Notes: generated by a model from the letters alone, not told the origin. Counted from the first letter of the stretch, positions 25,660 through 34,971 are shown. The stretch is 64,000 nt of DNA from Arthrobacter globiformis (GCF_030817195.1 NZ_JAUSYZ010000002.1:186001-250000), one strand, 5' to 3'. Translations and numbers: made by a program.

Positions 25660-27218
25660 TGATTCCCAACATCACCAAGGGCACCCGCATGCGCGGGCTC
25701 ATCGCCTACCTTGCCGGTCCCGGGAGGGCGAACGAGCACACCGACCCGCACCTGGTCGCGGGCTCCCCGTCGATCATGGCCTGGCACAACGATGATGAAC
25801 TGAACGCTGACGCCGCGCAGGCCATTGCCAAGGAACTGGACCGGGCGAGCAGTGTCCTGGGTGTCGAGATTCCAGGCGGCCACGTCTGGCACTGCTCACT
25901 GTCGCTGCGGGCCGAGGAAGGCGACCTGACCGATGAGAAATGGGCGGCCATCGCCCAGGACTTCATGGACGAGATGGGTTTCACCGAAGCCAGCGGACGG
26001 GCTCCGGCACAATGGGTGGCCATCCGTCACGGCCACAGTAAAGCAGGGAACGACCACATCCACATTGCCGCGTCCATGGTCCGCGAGGACGGCACCAAAT
26101 GGAGCAGCTGGCGGGACTTCCCCCGCGCACAAACAGCGGCCCGCGGGCTCGAGAAAAAGTACGGCCTGGAAGAACTCTCACCCACCCATTCCACCCGCGG
26201 CCTGCGGCCCGGTGAACGCGAAGCATCCGCACGGCGCGGCGCACCCGAACCGGAACGCCGCTCCCTGGAACGCAAGGTCCGCGCCTGCGCCACCGCCGCC
26301 CAGGACGAAGCCGAATTCATCCGCCGGCTCCGCCGGACAGGTGCCCTGCTACGCCCCCGGTACGCGTCCGGACGCGACGACGTCGTGGTCGGCTACAGCG
26401 TGGCCGAACGCCCCCCAAAGGGTGGTCGGCCGGTCTGGTTCGGCGGGGGCCACCTCGCCAAAGACCTTGCCCTGCCCAAGCTCCGCACCGAGTGGCACGA
26501 CACCCCGCAAGCGGCGACCGAAGCCGTCGCCGAATGGCAGGCAGCAGCCCGCGGACGGCGCCCGGTCAACATCGGCCGTGAAGCCCACGAACCGGACCCG
26601 CAAATGTGGGAGCACTACAGCAACGAAGTCGCACGACTGCGCGAAACCCTGCGCTCGGTCCCGCTGGATGACCACGCGACATGGGCTCACGTTGCACGCG
26701 AGACATCCGGTGCCTTCGCAGCCTGGTCCACGGCAACCGAGGCAACTCCCGGACCACTCGCGGCAGCAGCGGACGAGCTCTCCAAGACTGCACAACTGCG
26801 GCGCTACCCGGTCCGCCCCATCCGCAGCGTAGGACCGTCCGCCCGGGGAGCGTCGCTGATGCTTATGGCGGCCACTATGGGCGGCAGCGGAACCGCTGCG
26901 CAGGCCATCATGCTGCGCCAGCTGCTCAACGTCGCCAAGGCCGTCCACGACATGCACAAGGCCTCAAACGACCTTCGCAGGGCACGACAGATCAGCCACA
27001 TGGTGAGGCACCAGCTGAGCCAGGTCGCCGCCGCGCTGCCAAGCACTCCCGCGCCGGCACCGGTTGGAGATAGTGAAGCCGCCGAAGCTGTACGCACGAG
27101 CACAATCGGCCAGACCCAAGGACGATCCGCCGGTTCAGTGCTGCCACCAAAGTACGAACAGGCACGCACCCACGCGATCATTCGAGGCGGGACCACCCGC
27201 CCCGACATTGAAAGATAA
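25659..27218 (+). CDS. Relaxase/mobilisation nuclease
   Basis: A 519-aa protein. The N-terminus (IPNITKGTRMRGLIAYLAGP) and HVWHCSLSLRAEEGDL are relaxase motifs; the metal-binding motif HGHSKAGNDHIHIA is at about residues 124-137. The nicking Tyr cannot be fixed with certainty. The C-terminal half is Ala/Arg-rich and helical and probably carries DNA-binding or coupling functions. Relaxases of this sort make the single-strand nick at oriT for transfer in trans. No type IV coupling protein or secretion genes are in the window, so the plasmid may be mobilisable, or the transfer genes lie outside. Confidence 0.88.
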   Translation: MIPNITKGTRMRGLIAYLAGPGRANEHTDPHLVAGSPSIMAWHNDDELNADAAQAIAKELDRASSVLGVEIPGGHVWHCSLSLRAEEGDLTDEKWAAIAQDFMDEMGFTEASGRAPAQWVAIRHGHSKAGNDHIHIAASMVREDGTKWSSWRDFPRAQTAARGLEKKYGLEELSPTHSTRGLRPGEREASARRGAPEPERRSLERKVRACATAAQDEAEFIRRLRRTGALLRPRYASGRDDVVVGYSVAERPPKGGRPVWFGGGHLAKDLALPKLRTEWHDTPQAATEAVAEWQAAARGRRPVNIGREAHEPDPQMWEHYSNEVARLRETLRSVPLDDHATWAHVARETSGAFAAWSTATEATPGPLAAAADELSKTAQLRRYPVRPIRSVGPSARGASLMLMAATMGGSGTAAQAIMLRQLLNVAKAVHDMHKASNDLRRARQISHMVRHQLSQVAAALPSTPAPAPVGDSEAAEAVRTSTIGQTQGRSAGSVLPPKYEQARTHAIIRGGTTRPDIER

Positions 27219-27236
27219 ACACCAGGAGGGGGAACC

Positions 27237-28025
27237 ATGAGTGAATCTGACGGCATCGAGGAAGCCATCGAAGGAATGTCCCGCATCGGACTGACCGTCG
27301 CCGGACGGCTCGGTGAGCAGCTGGCCAGGACACACGAACAGGAGCTGCGACGCGCCCAAGCGGCCGAAGAACAACAAGCCCGGGAACTGCAGGCCCGGTT
27401 CGATGCAGAGCGTGCTGCTGCCCGCGCCCAGCTCGCCCCGGTCATCGACAACCGATGGTGGGACACGGCCACCGGCCGAGACATCGAAAGGGTGCACGAA
27501 ACCGCCACCGCTTGGAAGGACCACGACCCGACGGCTCTCAAGGCAGCAGAGACCATCCGTGACCAAGTGCAGCGTCGCTACGGTCTGGACGTGGACAACC
27601 TCGGTGCCGATGAGTCGTCCGTCGCCCAAGCCTTGGCAAAGGCCGAACGGGACCGCGACCAGGCGGAACAGGAACGCCGTGCCGGCCGTGACGAGACCGC
27701 CCAAGCTGTGCAGCTGCTGGCCGAGGCCGACAGTGAAGACAGGGACCGTGAACAGGACGTCACGGAAGAGAACCAACGCCCCGAGACGCTGCGGGAAGAG
27801 GCCGGCATTAAGTACGACTCAGCCGAACGTCGTCAAGAGCTTGCCGCCAGCCTGGAAGGCGTAGCCGACCCCGAGGCCGTCCAGGCGCGGCTCAGCGCAG
27901 ACCAAGACCAGGGCACACCGCCCAGCGCCGCCGTGGCTAAGGCGCCGGGGCGTAGTCCGAAGGCCCGCAAGACGCGCGGAGCCAACGGCCAGACAAAGCT
28001 CCTTCAGAAGGGCATGAGCCGGTAG
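27237..28025 (+). CDS. Coiled-coil mobilisation accessory protein
   Basis: A 262-aa protein starting 18 bp after the relaxase stop behind AGGAGGGGGAACC. IEEAIEGMSRIGLTVAGRLG is followed by a long charged coiled coil (residues about 25-65) and the WWDTATGRDIERVHETATAW segment, which recurs in proteins coded next to actinobacterial relaxases. The C-terminus is basic. Probably a relaxosome partner. Confidence 0.75.
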   Translation: MSESDGIEEAIEGMSRIGLTVAGRLGEQLARTHEQELRRAQAAEEQQARELQARFDAERAAARAQLAPVIDNRWWDTATGRDIERVHETATAWKDHDPTALKAAETIRDQVQRRYGLDVDNLGADESSVAQALAKAERDRDQAEQERRAGRDETAQAVQLLAEADSEDRDREQDVTEENQRPETLREEAGIKYDSAERRQELAASLEGVADPEAVQARLSADQDQGTPPSAAVAKAPGRSPKARKTRGANGQTKLLQKGMSR

Positions 28026-28404
28026 GCCCTTTAGGCCAGCCAGCCCAGGAAAGCGTGGTGGTCGGGGCTGACAAACTGTCCCCCGTTGGATGCTGGGCTG
28101 GCGGACGACGTCCCGGAGGAGGAGTAGGGGCGTCGGCGGGACGGAAACCCTGTGCGCTGGGCTGACCTGCGGGCTCCCCAGGGCCTACGCTAGCGTGCAT
28201 GCATCCGCCGACACTGCCCTGCATAGCCGGGCCCGGCCAATCAGGCACCACGGCCCGAAGAGAAGGTCCCGGCGCTGCAGTAAGTCCCCGAAAACCAAGC
28301 GGTTCCGGCCAGTAAAGCGTCTTGCCCGCTGCGTTTCCTGACCGGGCAAGTGCAAGGCCTGGTTGCCGGCCACGTCCCCACAGGGATTCACAAGCCAGAA
28401 CGGG
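28026..28404. other. Intergenic stretch between mobilisation and toxin-antitoxin genes
   Basis: Convergent ends of the mobilisation operon and the RES toxin. No gene, strong terminator or repeat seen. Confidence 0.5.
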
Positions 28405-29166
28405 CTATCTGCAGTCCAGCCCGTACAGACCGAGGACGTAGTTGAGGTCAGGGTCATCGCGGTGGATTTCAGCTTCGGCCTGGAGTTCAACGGGATCCGG
28501 GCCTAGCCTGTCGTCCTGGCGGCGAAGCCAATAGGCCCAGCACATGCCTCCACCATATTTTGAATGTGCCCGGACGCCGGCGGCGTAGTTTCCGTCGTCA
28601 AGGACCTGTTCGCGGAGCCACTCGGCGATGGCGGTGGTTGCTTCCCGGTCTTCCCCCGTCAGGGTGGCCAATGTGATGGCGGGGATGCCGTACGCTTCGT
28701 CCAGTTGCTGCCCGAGGTGCCGGTTCAGTGAAGCGATCGACTCGGCTGTCGTCAGGTCGATCCACCGCGTCGGGGTGTTGATGCGCAGGGTATAGATCAG
28801 GCGCCCGTCCCGCCAGTTGGCCGGCAGCCAGCCCGGGACCATATTTCCGTTTCGGGTCCAGTCATCCTGAATCAGCCTGCGGGCCTCCTCAACCGGGACT
28901 CCGAACTGGTGGGCGGCGAAGACGACAGCATCACGGAATTCTTTTCCCACCCGGGCAACTGCCAGCGTCTCCGCGTACGCGGTGCGGCGGTCTCCGGCCA
29001 GATATACCGTTGATCCGGGGGTGTCGAAACGCGACCATGATGACCGGTCAGCAGGACCAGCGGCCCGCGGGAGTGGGCTAAGAGGACCATAAGAGGATTT
29101 GGCGATCCTGTATCCGGTCACCGGTCCGTTGATGTACGCCAGTCCTGTTGTTGAGCAGACGGCCAT
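28405..29166 (-). CDS. RES-domain toxin
   Basis: A 253-aa protein with the RES signature: PLSPLPRAAG, WSRFDTPGSTVYLAGDRRTA and YAETLA near residues 45-75, which provide the conserved Arg and Glu; a conserved Ser lies further on. RES toxins degrade NAD+ and are held in check by an Xre/MbcA-type antitoxin, coded directly upstream and overlapping here. The C-terminal half (about 150 residues) is longer than in minimal RES toxins and may be an added domain. Confidence 0.85.
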   Translation of the reverse strand: MAVCSTTGLAYINGPVTGYRIAKSSYGPLSPLPRAAGPADRSSWSRFDTPGSTVYLAGDRRTAYAETLAVARVGKEFRDAVVFAAHQFGVPVEEARRLIQDDWTRNGNMVPGWLPANWRDGRLIYTLRINTPTRWIDLTTAESIASLNRHLGQQLDEAYGIPAITLATLTGEDREATTAIAEWLREQVLDDGNYAAGVRAHSKYGGGMCWAYWLRRQDDRLGPDPVELQAEAEIHRDDPDLNYVLGLYGLDCR

Positions 29167-29549
29167 TAACCGGAGAACCGGTCTTCGGTCATCGCTGCAG
29201 CGGCGGCCATCACGTCTTTGGCGCGCATCTCCTTGACGGCTTCGACCGGGGAGATTTCATCAAGCCAGGGGTTGGCGCCGACGAACCACAACCTGGCCAC
29301 GTGCTCGCCTTCGACGCTGGCGACCGCGGTCCAGGCCCGGTGGGCGAGCTGGAGGCGGGCCTGGGCTTCCGGTCTGGGCTCCGGTCCGTCAGTGCGGGCC
29401 CACCTGTAACTGATCTTGGGATCCTTGCTGCCGGCCAGAGCAGCCACTAACGTAGCGCCGAGCGCGCTGTTCAGCTGGCGTACGATCTCCCGGATCCCTA
29501 GCCGGGCCGTTCCGCCATGTGCCGCGCCGACATCGATTGAGATACTCAC
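29166..29549 (-). CDS. Xre/MbcA/ParS-type antitoxin
   Basis: The GTG at 29549 has GTGGAGCACC before it and gives 127 aa; an ATG ten codons upstream is the alternative. It carries a degenerate HTH (IREIVRQLNSALGATLVAAL) and the toxin-binding end FVGANPWLDEISPVEAVKEM followed by RAKDVMAAAAAMTEDRFSG, which plugs RES toxins. The stop overlaps the toxin start, as expected for a type II pair. It most likely also represses the operon. Confidence 0.85.
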   Translation of the reverse strand: MSISIDVGAAHGGTARLGIREIVRQLNSALGATLVAALAGSKDPKISYRWARTDGPEPRPEAQARLQLAHRAWTAVASVEGEHVARLWFVGANPWLDEISPVEAVKEMRAKDVMAAAAAMTEDRFSG

Positions 29550-30259
29550 GGTGCTCCACGCTCCCTTCCTGCATCCCACTGTAATACGGAACCTTCCGAA
29601 ACTTCTACCAAAAAACCACTAAAAAACCACCGGCGATGGGCGGGAACCCCGTAGAGGATGGATTCTTAGACTTCGGCGCCCAGCCCGACCGGGGCAGTCG
29701 ATACACGATCGCGCGCGTATCCGCCCCCGAAAGATTGGACCATGGGTTGGGGGACCTTCCGCATGCCTGTGAATGCGAACTCTGCAGGACTTCGACAACA
29801 CACCGGCGACCGAGATGACGCCCTGTTCCATCAACACGGATTCGAAGAGTTGAATATCGCGGTGCGTGACCCGCTCCGTCTCCTGGGACACGATCCCGAC
29901 GTCTAGAACTTGCAGTCGGGGCCGATAGTCCAAAGTACTTTGGACTATCGGCCGCGGCCCCGGAGAGAGCCTTCCCGTCGCCAGGGGCGCCACTCACGAA
30001 CGACGGGCTGTTGCTTGCACCTAATCCTCCGCAACTGACTGGGTAGATGCCCTTCCACAGGCTCAAAGCACCGGCAGAGAACTGGAAGTTACTCGGGAAA
30101 GAGGTGAGGTATACGCCGGTCCCAAGGTGCCACCCTGTTTACTTGTCTCTGGTAACTCAGGAACGAGCTAAGAATATGGCGGTCGGAACGCCATTCCCAG
30201 CTATTGGCGGATAACCACGTCCTCAACCACGCATGGTATTTCACTGATAAAGTTTTGGT
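29550..30259. other. Intergenic stretch with a 34-bp perfect palindrome
   Basis: No gene supported. Contains the palindrome at 29920-29953 and, after 30120, an AT-richer part that should hold the lsr2 promoter. Confidence 0.5.
29920..29953. repeat. 34-bp perfect palindrome
   Basis: GGCCGATAGTCCAAAGT followed immediately by its exact complement, no spacer. No T-run follows. Spacer-free palindromes of this size suit a dimeric protein site rather than a terminator. Confidence 0.85.
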
Positions 30260-30586
30260 ATGGCACGCAAAACAGTAATTATCCTCGAAGATGATCTTGA
30301 CGGTTCTGAGGCCAGTGAGGAGGTGCAATTCGCCATCGACGGCACAGAATATGAGATCGATCTGAACGAAGAACATGCAGATGAACTTCGCCAGGCACTC
30401 GGCCGGTTTGCCAACGCCGCACGCAAGTCATCCGGCGGGCGCGGCCGACCGACTGGCCGCAGGGCACCGGCTGGCGGCATCGATGCTAAAGCTATTCGGC
30501 AATGGGCGCTGGATAAGGGGCTTCAGGTTAATTCCCGTGGCCGTATCCAGGCAGATATCGTCGAACAGTACCAGGCCGCCCACTGA
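30260..30586 (+). CDS. lsr2: Lsr2-family nucleoid-associated protein
   Basis: A 108-aa protein with the full Lsr2 layout: N-terminal dimerisation domain (EEVQFAIDGTEYEIDLNEEH, ADELRQALGRFANAAR), a linker with AT-hook-like GGRGRPTGRRAP, and the C-terminal DNA-binding part IDAKAIRQWALDKGLQVNSR with GRIQADIVEQYQAAH. Lsr2 silences horizontally acquired AT-rich DNA in actinobacteria. A plasmid copy can mask the plasmid or change host silencing. It is monocistronic and its own upstream DNA is AT-rich. Confidence 0.93.
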   Translation: MARKTVIILEDDLDGSEASEEVQFAIDGTEYEIDLNEEHADELRQALGRFANAARKSSGGRGRPTGRRAPAGGIDAKAIRQWALDKGLQVNSRGRIQADIVEQYQAAH

Positions 30587-30958
30587 ACATGATGACTGCT
30601 AATACGCTGATTATCCGCGGACGCACCTAGTATGGGCATCACCAACAACTGCACTTTAACTAATTATTCGCGGCCATAATCATAGCCGCACTCGATTCTG
30701 AATGCTTTATGTGCTGATACTCACGGAACATTTCGCTCGGAACAGGGCTTCAAACATAGGCTGAAATATCGGCTATTTCCAGCAGCCAAGACGCCGTCGG
30801 CAACTGCTGACGGGCTCTTAAGTTACTAGCTGCAAGCCCGGAACTAAGATGGACCGGCAGGCAAACGAACATGGGGGAGCAGAATTCTCGGCAGGCTCGC
30901 AGTCGAACTGCGCGCGGAGTTCCCGCACATGAAATGATTCTCCTGGACCAATCAGTAC
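30587..30958. other. AT-richer intergenic stretch after lsr2
   Basis: No gene supported; local base composition is clearly lower in GC than the surroundings, as often seen near Lsr2-silenced DNA. Confidence 0.45.
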
Positions 30959-31349
30959 AACATGCGGGCCTTCGCCGCGGCCTGGAGAGCGGCCCGGAAC
31001 CAATTGTCCAGACACGGTCTGGACAATTGAGCTGGAGCCACCACGTCACTCTTCTGACCAAGCTCAATGGCCACGAACTCTGCAGGTGGTAGGCCTCAAA
31101 AGCCGTCGAACATGGCTGGTCGGTGGCCGTGCTGGAGCATCAGATCCTCAGCAGCCTGCACGCCGGCACGGGTGCAGCCCGAACAACCTTGAGGCGCGGC
31201 CGGCCGGCGAGGGCAGTGCCTTGGCATGGGCAATCGCCAAAGACCCCTTGGTGCTCGACTTTTTGGGTCTGACCCAAGAGGCCGAGGAACTTGCCATCGA
31301 GGAGGCCATCACCCTGGGCATGTCTCAAACCTTGGCGGAGTTCGGGTGA
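30959..31349 (+). pseudogene. Decayed DUF1016 (YhcG/PDDEXK-type) nuclease gene
   Basis: Pieces of one DUF1016 protein in order but in different frames: NMRAFAAAW (30959), QLSWSHHVTLLTKL (31024), EHGWSVAVLEHQIL (about 31110), and KDPLVLDFLGLTQEAEELAI (about 31240) ending GMSQTLAEFG. The conserved order leaves little doubt. Stops and shifts break it and the catalytic C-terminal domain is missing. DUF1016 proteins are restriction- or defence-linked nucleases, so an inactivated defence-type gene is possible. Confidence 0.75.
31001..31029. repeat. 13-bp inverted repeat inside the DUF1016 remnant
   Basis: CAATTGTCCAGAC-ACG-GTCTGGACAATTG, perfect arms with a 3-nt spacer. It falls just where the DUF1016 reading frame is lost, so it may mark an insertion/excision scar. 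The GTCCA...TGGAC core is also in the 29920 palindrome. Confidence 0.8.
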
Positions 31350-31412
31350 GGAGTCGAAGGCGAAGAGTCATATGCGCTGTTATCGGCGGTCTTCGTTTCT
31401 TTGGTGCCGGCG

Positions 31413-31880
31413 TTAGAGCTCGCGCAGGTAGCACAGCATCCGGCAGTCCGTGCCCGGCTGGAGGTTGGTGAAGCCGTGGCGTTCGTAAAAGCGGCGGGTG
31501 TCTTTATCAACCTCATCGACGTTGATGTGCATCTCCGCTCCGCCGCGCTCACGGACCTCCTGCACCGCCCTTGTCAGCAAAGCCGTGCCGACGCCCTGGC
31601 CGCGCAGGCCGGGCTGGACGTAGAGTTCCTCGAGCTGGGCCAGGGCTCCGTCGTAGTACGGGGTGGGCCTCAGGGTCAGGAATGCTAAACCGGTTGGAGC
31701 TGCCGGGGTCCCGGAGAGAAGGACAAGCATGTCAGTGCGGGCCAGGAGGAACTTGAACCGGGCGGCAAATTCCTCGGCGCTTGGACCAGGTGTTTCAAAC
31801 TCAGTGTTGAACTCGTAGAGCAGGCGCCCGACCACGCCCGCCTCCCCGGTGGATGCAATGAAGACGTCTACGGCGGCCAT
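31413..31880 (-). CDS. GNAT family N-acetyltransferase
   Basis: A 155-aa single-domain GNAT: FLTLRPTPYYDGALAQLEEL, then YVQPGLRGQGVGTALLTRAV with the acetyl-CoA loop R-G-Q-G-V-G, and NVDEVDKDTRRFYERHGFTN at the C-terminus. Close in style to aminoglycoside- or small-molecule acetyltransferases of unknown substrate. No partner genes; convergent with the DUF1016 remnant. Confidence 0.88.
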   Translation of the reverse strand: MAAVDVFIASTGEAGVVGRLLYEFNTEFETPGPSAEEFAARFKFLLARTDMLVLLSGTPAAPTGLAFLTLRPTPYYDGALAQLEELYVQPGLRGQGVGTALLTRAVQEVRERGGAEMHINVDEVDKDTRRFYERHGFTNLQPGTDCRMLCYLREL

Positions 31881-32000
31881 GGGCCCATTCTGCGGGCAGG
31901 TTTCTACATCCGGAAGGCCCTGACAGCGGCACAGGGTGGCGGAGTAGGGGAATTCTGTCTGCGGCTATCGCTGGACCGGGGCGCAGGCTAGTCTCGCCGT

Positions 32001-32480
32001 ATGAAACCGCTGATCCTCCTGGACATTGAGGGAGTGCTTAATCCTGTAGCGCATCCGAACGACGACGGCGAGAGTTCCGAGCGGTCATTGCCGGCGGCGA
32101 AGGCGTCGCTGGTCCGGAGGCTCGCCAAATGCGGACAGATCGCGTGGGTGTCGACATCACCCGAGGACCTGACCGAGGAGCTGGAGTCGCAACTGCAGCT
32201 CGAGACGGAACCCGTGCGCGTGGAGTTGGAGACGCGTGAGAGCGACGTCGAGGAGCCCACACCGAAGCTGCGGGCGGTGACCGAGTGGCTTGCCCGGAAG
32301 GACGCTGACGGAGAGGCCGGTTGGGACGCGCTCGTGTGGATCGATGACGTGCTCGGCCCGGACGCACACGAGTGGGCGGACGGATTCGGCCAGCCGGTAC
32401 ACCTGGAGAAGACGTCGCCGGAGGAGGGGCTGACCAAAGAGCAGGTCGCGTCTGTCGAGTCATTCGTGGATGGCATCTGA
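32001..32480 (+). CDS. HAD-like protein of the SAK/RNA-repair-associated type
   Basis: A 159-aa protein starting KPLILLDIEGVLNPVAHP. The D-x-E-G-V-L-N-P motif is a HAD motif I in which the second Asp is Glu, seen in the short HAD domains also found in RNA-repair proteins. WVSTSPEDLTEEL is the motif II region and ALVWIDDVLGPDAHEWADG the acidic motif IV. Replacement of the usual acid/base Asp by Glu leaves phosphatase activity open. A lone gene. Confidence 0.7.
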   Translation: MKPLILLDIEGVLNPVAHPNDDGESSERSLPAAKASLVRRLAKCGQIAWVSTSPEDLTEELESQLQLETEPVRVELETRESDVEEPTPKLRAVTEWLARKDADGEAGWDALVWIDDVLGPDAHEWADGFGQPVHLEKTSPEEGLTKEQVASVESFVDGI

Positions 32481-33058
32481 CCGGCCCCGGTTTCGTATTT
32501 CATGCCGCTTTTAAATGAATCCGCGCCCGCGGCCGTGTTCAGCGTTAATGGTCTGAAGCAAGGGTAGCCGCGAGTGAATTCCGGGGAGGCGAAGATCGGG
32601 TACGCCTTGGTGCACGTGGCCCCGCCCATGCTTGCTCTGTGTAGACGCGTAACCGTGCGGAAGGGAAAACAGGTACCACCCATGCATGCCGTACGCCCCG
32701 TTCGGGAGTTAAATCAGAGTGGGCGGAAGTCGTGTTGAAGCCCATCCGGTAACTCAGGTTGTCCGGAGTGAGACGGGGCCGGCGACGTGAGTGCCCTCTG
32801 AGACCGGGGCATCTCCCCCCAGCCGTCGCCGGCCCTGCACACAGATCAGGACCGAGGGACCACCCTGCTGCGCCCAGCTGGGGCGATGGGACCATGAGTT
32901 ACGTGAAGGACAGGCAGCTACCGAAAACACCCCCGCCATCCCCGAGCGGCCTAGGGAATCACGAGCAACCCGCTTATGGATGGGGGAAACCAGTGGATCG
33001 TCCGTCGCCGATAAAGGACTGACGAAGCCGCCTAGATTCACGGTTGTCTTTGGTCTCC

Positions 33059-33110
33059 AACCTGACACCCGAACTTCCGGCTACAAGTGTCAGGTTAGGG
33101 TCTGAGGCTT
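33059..33110. repeat. GTGTCAGGTT repeat cluster, left of the catabolic island
   Basis: An inverted pair of the 10-mer GTGTCAGGTT and, to its right, TCTGAGGCTT. A related string, GTGTCAGGTT...TCTGAGACTT, lies at 44097-44120 beyond the right end of the island and next to a broken serine recombinase. Confidence 0.6.
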
Positions 33111-33215
33111 TCGAGAGCGGGCGTCAGGAAATGGGATTTCAGTTCCTATTCTGACGCTTTCCGGGTGGTGGTCTGACGTCAGGTTGGGGTGTACATCAGT
33201 CGGATGCATAGAAAT

Positions 33216-33252
33216 AGTGAGGAACGGCGGTTTAAAGCCGCCGCTCCTCACT
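33216..33252 (-). terminator. Likely terminator after the succinate-semialdehyde dehydrogenase gene
   Basis: AGTGAGGA-CGGCGG, TTTAAA loop, GCCGCCG-TCCTCACT; one mismatch in a 15-bp stem, about 110 nt beyond the stop of the minus-strand gene. A weak U-run follows on the minus strand (ACTATTTCT). Confidence 0.6.
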
Positions 33253-33362
33253 TGCCCTTCACCCGCTAGTTGCGGAAGAGGAACGGATGAAGAGCACCGT
33301 CAACCCAAAAGTGCCACGATTTAGGTTGACGGACGGGGAGAAAAATGGGCCTCTTTCGGAGA

Positions 33363-34868
33363 TTAGCTGGTGTAGGGGTCGGCGATGCCGATGTACTGCG
33401 TGGTGGTGTATTCGGCGATGCCTTCGGTGCCGCCTTCGCGGCCGAGGCCGGACTGCTTGATGCCGCCGAAGGGTGCTGCGGCGTTGGAGATGACTCCGGC
33501 GTTGAAGCCGACCATCCCGAATTCGATCTGTTCGGCCACGCGCAGGAGGCGGTTGAAGTCACGGCTGTAGAGGTAGGACGCGAGGCCGTACTCGGAGGCG
33601 TTGGCGAGCCGGACCGCTTCCTCTTCGGTGGCGAAGGTGGCGACCGGGGCGACGGGGCCGAAGATTTCCTGGCCCAGGATCGCCGCGTCGTTGGGCACGT
33701 CGGCGAGGACAGTGGGCTGGTAGAAGTACCCCGGACCGTCCACCGGGGCGCCGCCCGTGACGGCTACCGCTCCGGCGTCGACGGCGGCGCTCACGAGGGC
33801 GTGCACGTCGTCGCGGGCGCCGGCGTCGATGAGGGGGCCTACCTGGGTTGCTGGGTGGGTGCCGCGGCCGGTGGTCAGGGCACCCATCGCGGCGGCGAAC
33901 TTGCGGGTGAACTCCTGCGCGACGGACTCATGGACGAGGAACCGGTTGGCCGCAGTGCAGGCCTCGCCCATGTTCCGCATCTTCGCCGCCATCGCCCCTT
34001 CAACCGCGGCGTCGAGATCGGCGTCCTCAAAGACGATAAAGGGTGCGTTCCCGCCGAGCTCCATGGAGGTCCGCAGGACGTTCTGTGCCGCGTCGGCCAT
34101 GAGCCGCTTGCCGACCGGGGTGGACCCGGTAAAGGAGACCTTCCGCAGCCGGGAGTCGGCCAGCAACGGCCCGGAAATCCCGGAAGCGGACGAGGATGCG
34201 ACGACGTTGAGGACGCCGGCGGGCAGGCCGGCGTCGAGCATGGTCTGGGCGAAGTACTGGGCCGTCAAAGGTGTGAGTTTGGCGGGCTTCAAAACCATGG
34301 TGCAGCCGGCTGCAACGGCGGGGGCTACTTTGCGGGTGGCCATGGCGAGCGGGAAGTTCCACGGGGTGATGAGCAGGCAGGGTCCGACGGGTTTGTGCTG
34401 GACGAGGATCTTGTTCTTGCCCTCGGGGGTGGTGAGGTAGCGGCCGTAGTCGCGGACGGTTTCCTCGGAGAACCAGCGCAGGAACTCCGCCCCGTAGGTG
34501 ACCTCGCCGTGGGCTTCGGCCAGCGGCTTGCCCATCTCCAGCGTCATCAGCAGCGCGAAATCCTCGGCGCGTTCGGTGACCAGGTCGAAGGCGCGGCGCA
34601 GGATCTCGGCACGGGTCCGCGGTGCGGTGCGGGCCCAGGAGGCCTGGGCGGCTTCGGCCGCGTCGAGTGCAGCGATCGCGTCCTCGCTGGTGGCGGAAGC
34701 GAGGGTGGCGAGGACCTTCCCGGTGGCGGGGTCGTGGACGTCGAACGTGCCGCCGTCGGACGCGTCCCGCCACTCACCACCAATCAACAAACCTGTTGGG
34801 ACCGACGTGAGGAGGGACGCCTCGCGCTCGGGGGAGACGGCAGGGGAAAGGGCAGGGGCAAGAGACAT
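33363..34868 (-). CDS. gabD: NAD(P)-dependent succinate-semialdehyde dehydrogenase
   Basis: A 501-aa aldehyde dehydrogenase of the GabD group: TPWNFPLAMATRKVAPAVAA, SFTGSTPVGKRL, general base E270 in SMELGGNAPFIVF, nucleophile C304 in MGEACTAANRF, and the GabD-like end GGIKQSGLGREGGTEGIAEY. The start ATG has AAAAGGAGCACC before it. It converts succinate semialdehyde to succinate. In the trigonelline and pyridine pathways the carbon skeleton leaves as succinate semialdehyde, so this enzyme fits as the last step of the island. It reads in the same direction as the BCCT gene 104 bp upstream. Confidence 0.88.
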   Translation of the reverse strand: MSLAPALSPAVSPEREASLLTSVPTGLLIGGEWRDASDGGTFDVHDPATGKVLATLASATSEDAIAALDAAEAAQASWARTAPRTRAEILRRAFDLVTERAEDFALLMTLEMGKPLAEAHGEVTYGAEFLRWFSEETVRDYGRYLTTPEGKNKILVQHKPVGPCLLITPWNFPLAMATRKVAPAVAAGCTMVLKPAKLTPLTAQYFAQTMLDAGLPAGVLNVVASSSASGISGPLLADSRLRKVSFTGSTPVGKRLMADAAQNVLRTSMELGGNAPFIVFEDADLDAAVEGAMAAKMRNMGEACTAANRFLVHESVAQEFTRKFAAAMGALTTGRGTHPATQVGPLIDAGARDDVHALVSAAVDAGAVAVTGGAPVDGPGYFYQPTVLADVPNDAAILGQEIFGPVAPVATFATEEEAVRLANASEYGLASYLYSRDFNRLLRVAEQIEFGMVGFNAGVISNAAAPFGGIKQSGLGREGGTEGIAEYTTTQYIGIADPYTS

Positions 34869-34971
34869 GGTGCTCCTTTTGGAAGGGTCGCGAACCGGTT
34901 GAGCCTGTCTGGTCGACTGGCTCAACCACCGGGCTATGGTTCGGCGGATAACCGCCGGTCTTGCGGATGGT

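Larger units (their letters stand above)
32481..33362. other. Long intergenic stretch bounding the catabolic island on the left
   Basis: No gene supported. It carries inverted 10-mers AACCTGACAC (33059-33068) and GTGTCAGGTT (33087-33096), further GTCAGG/TCTGAC motifs to 33190, and the stem-loop at 33216-33252. Confidence 0.5.
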
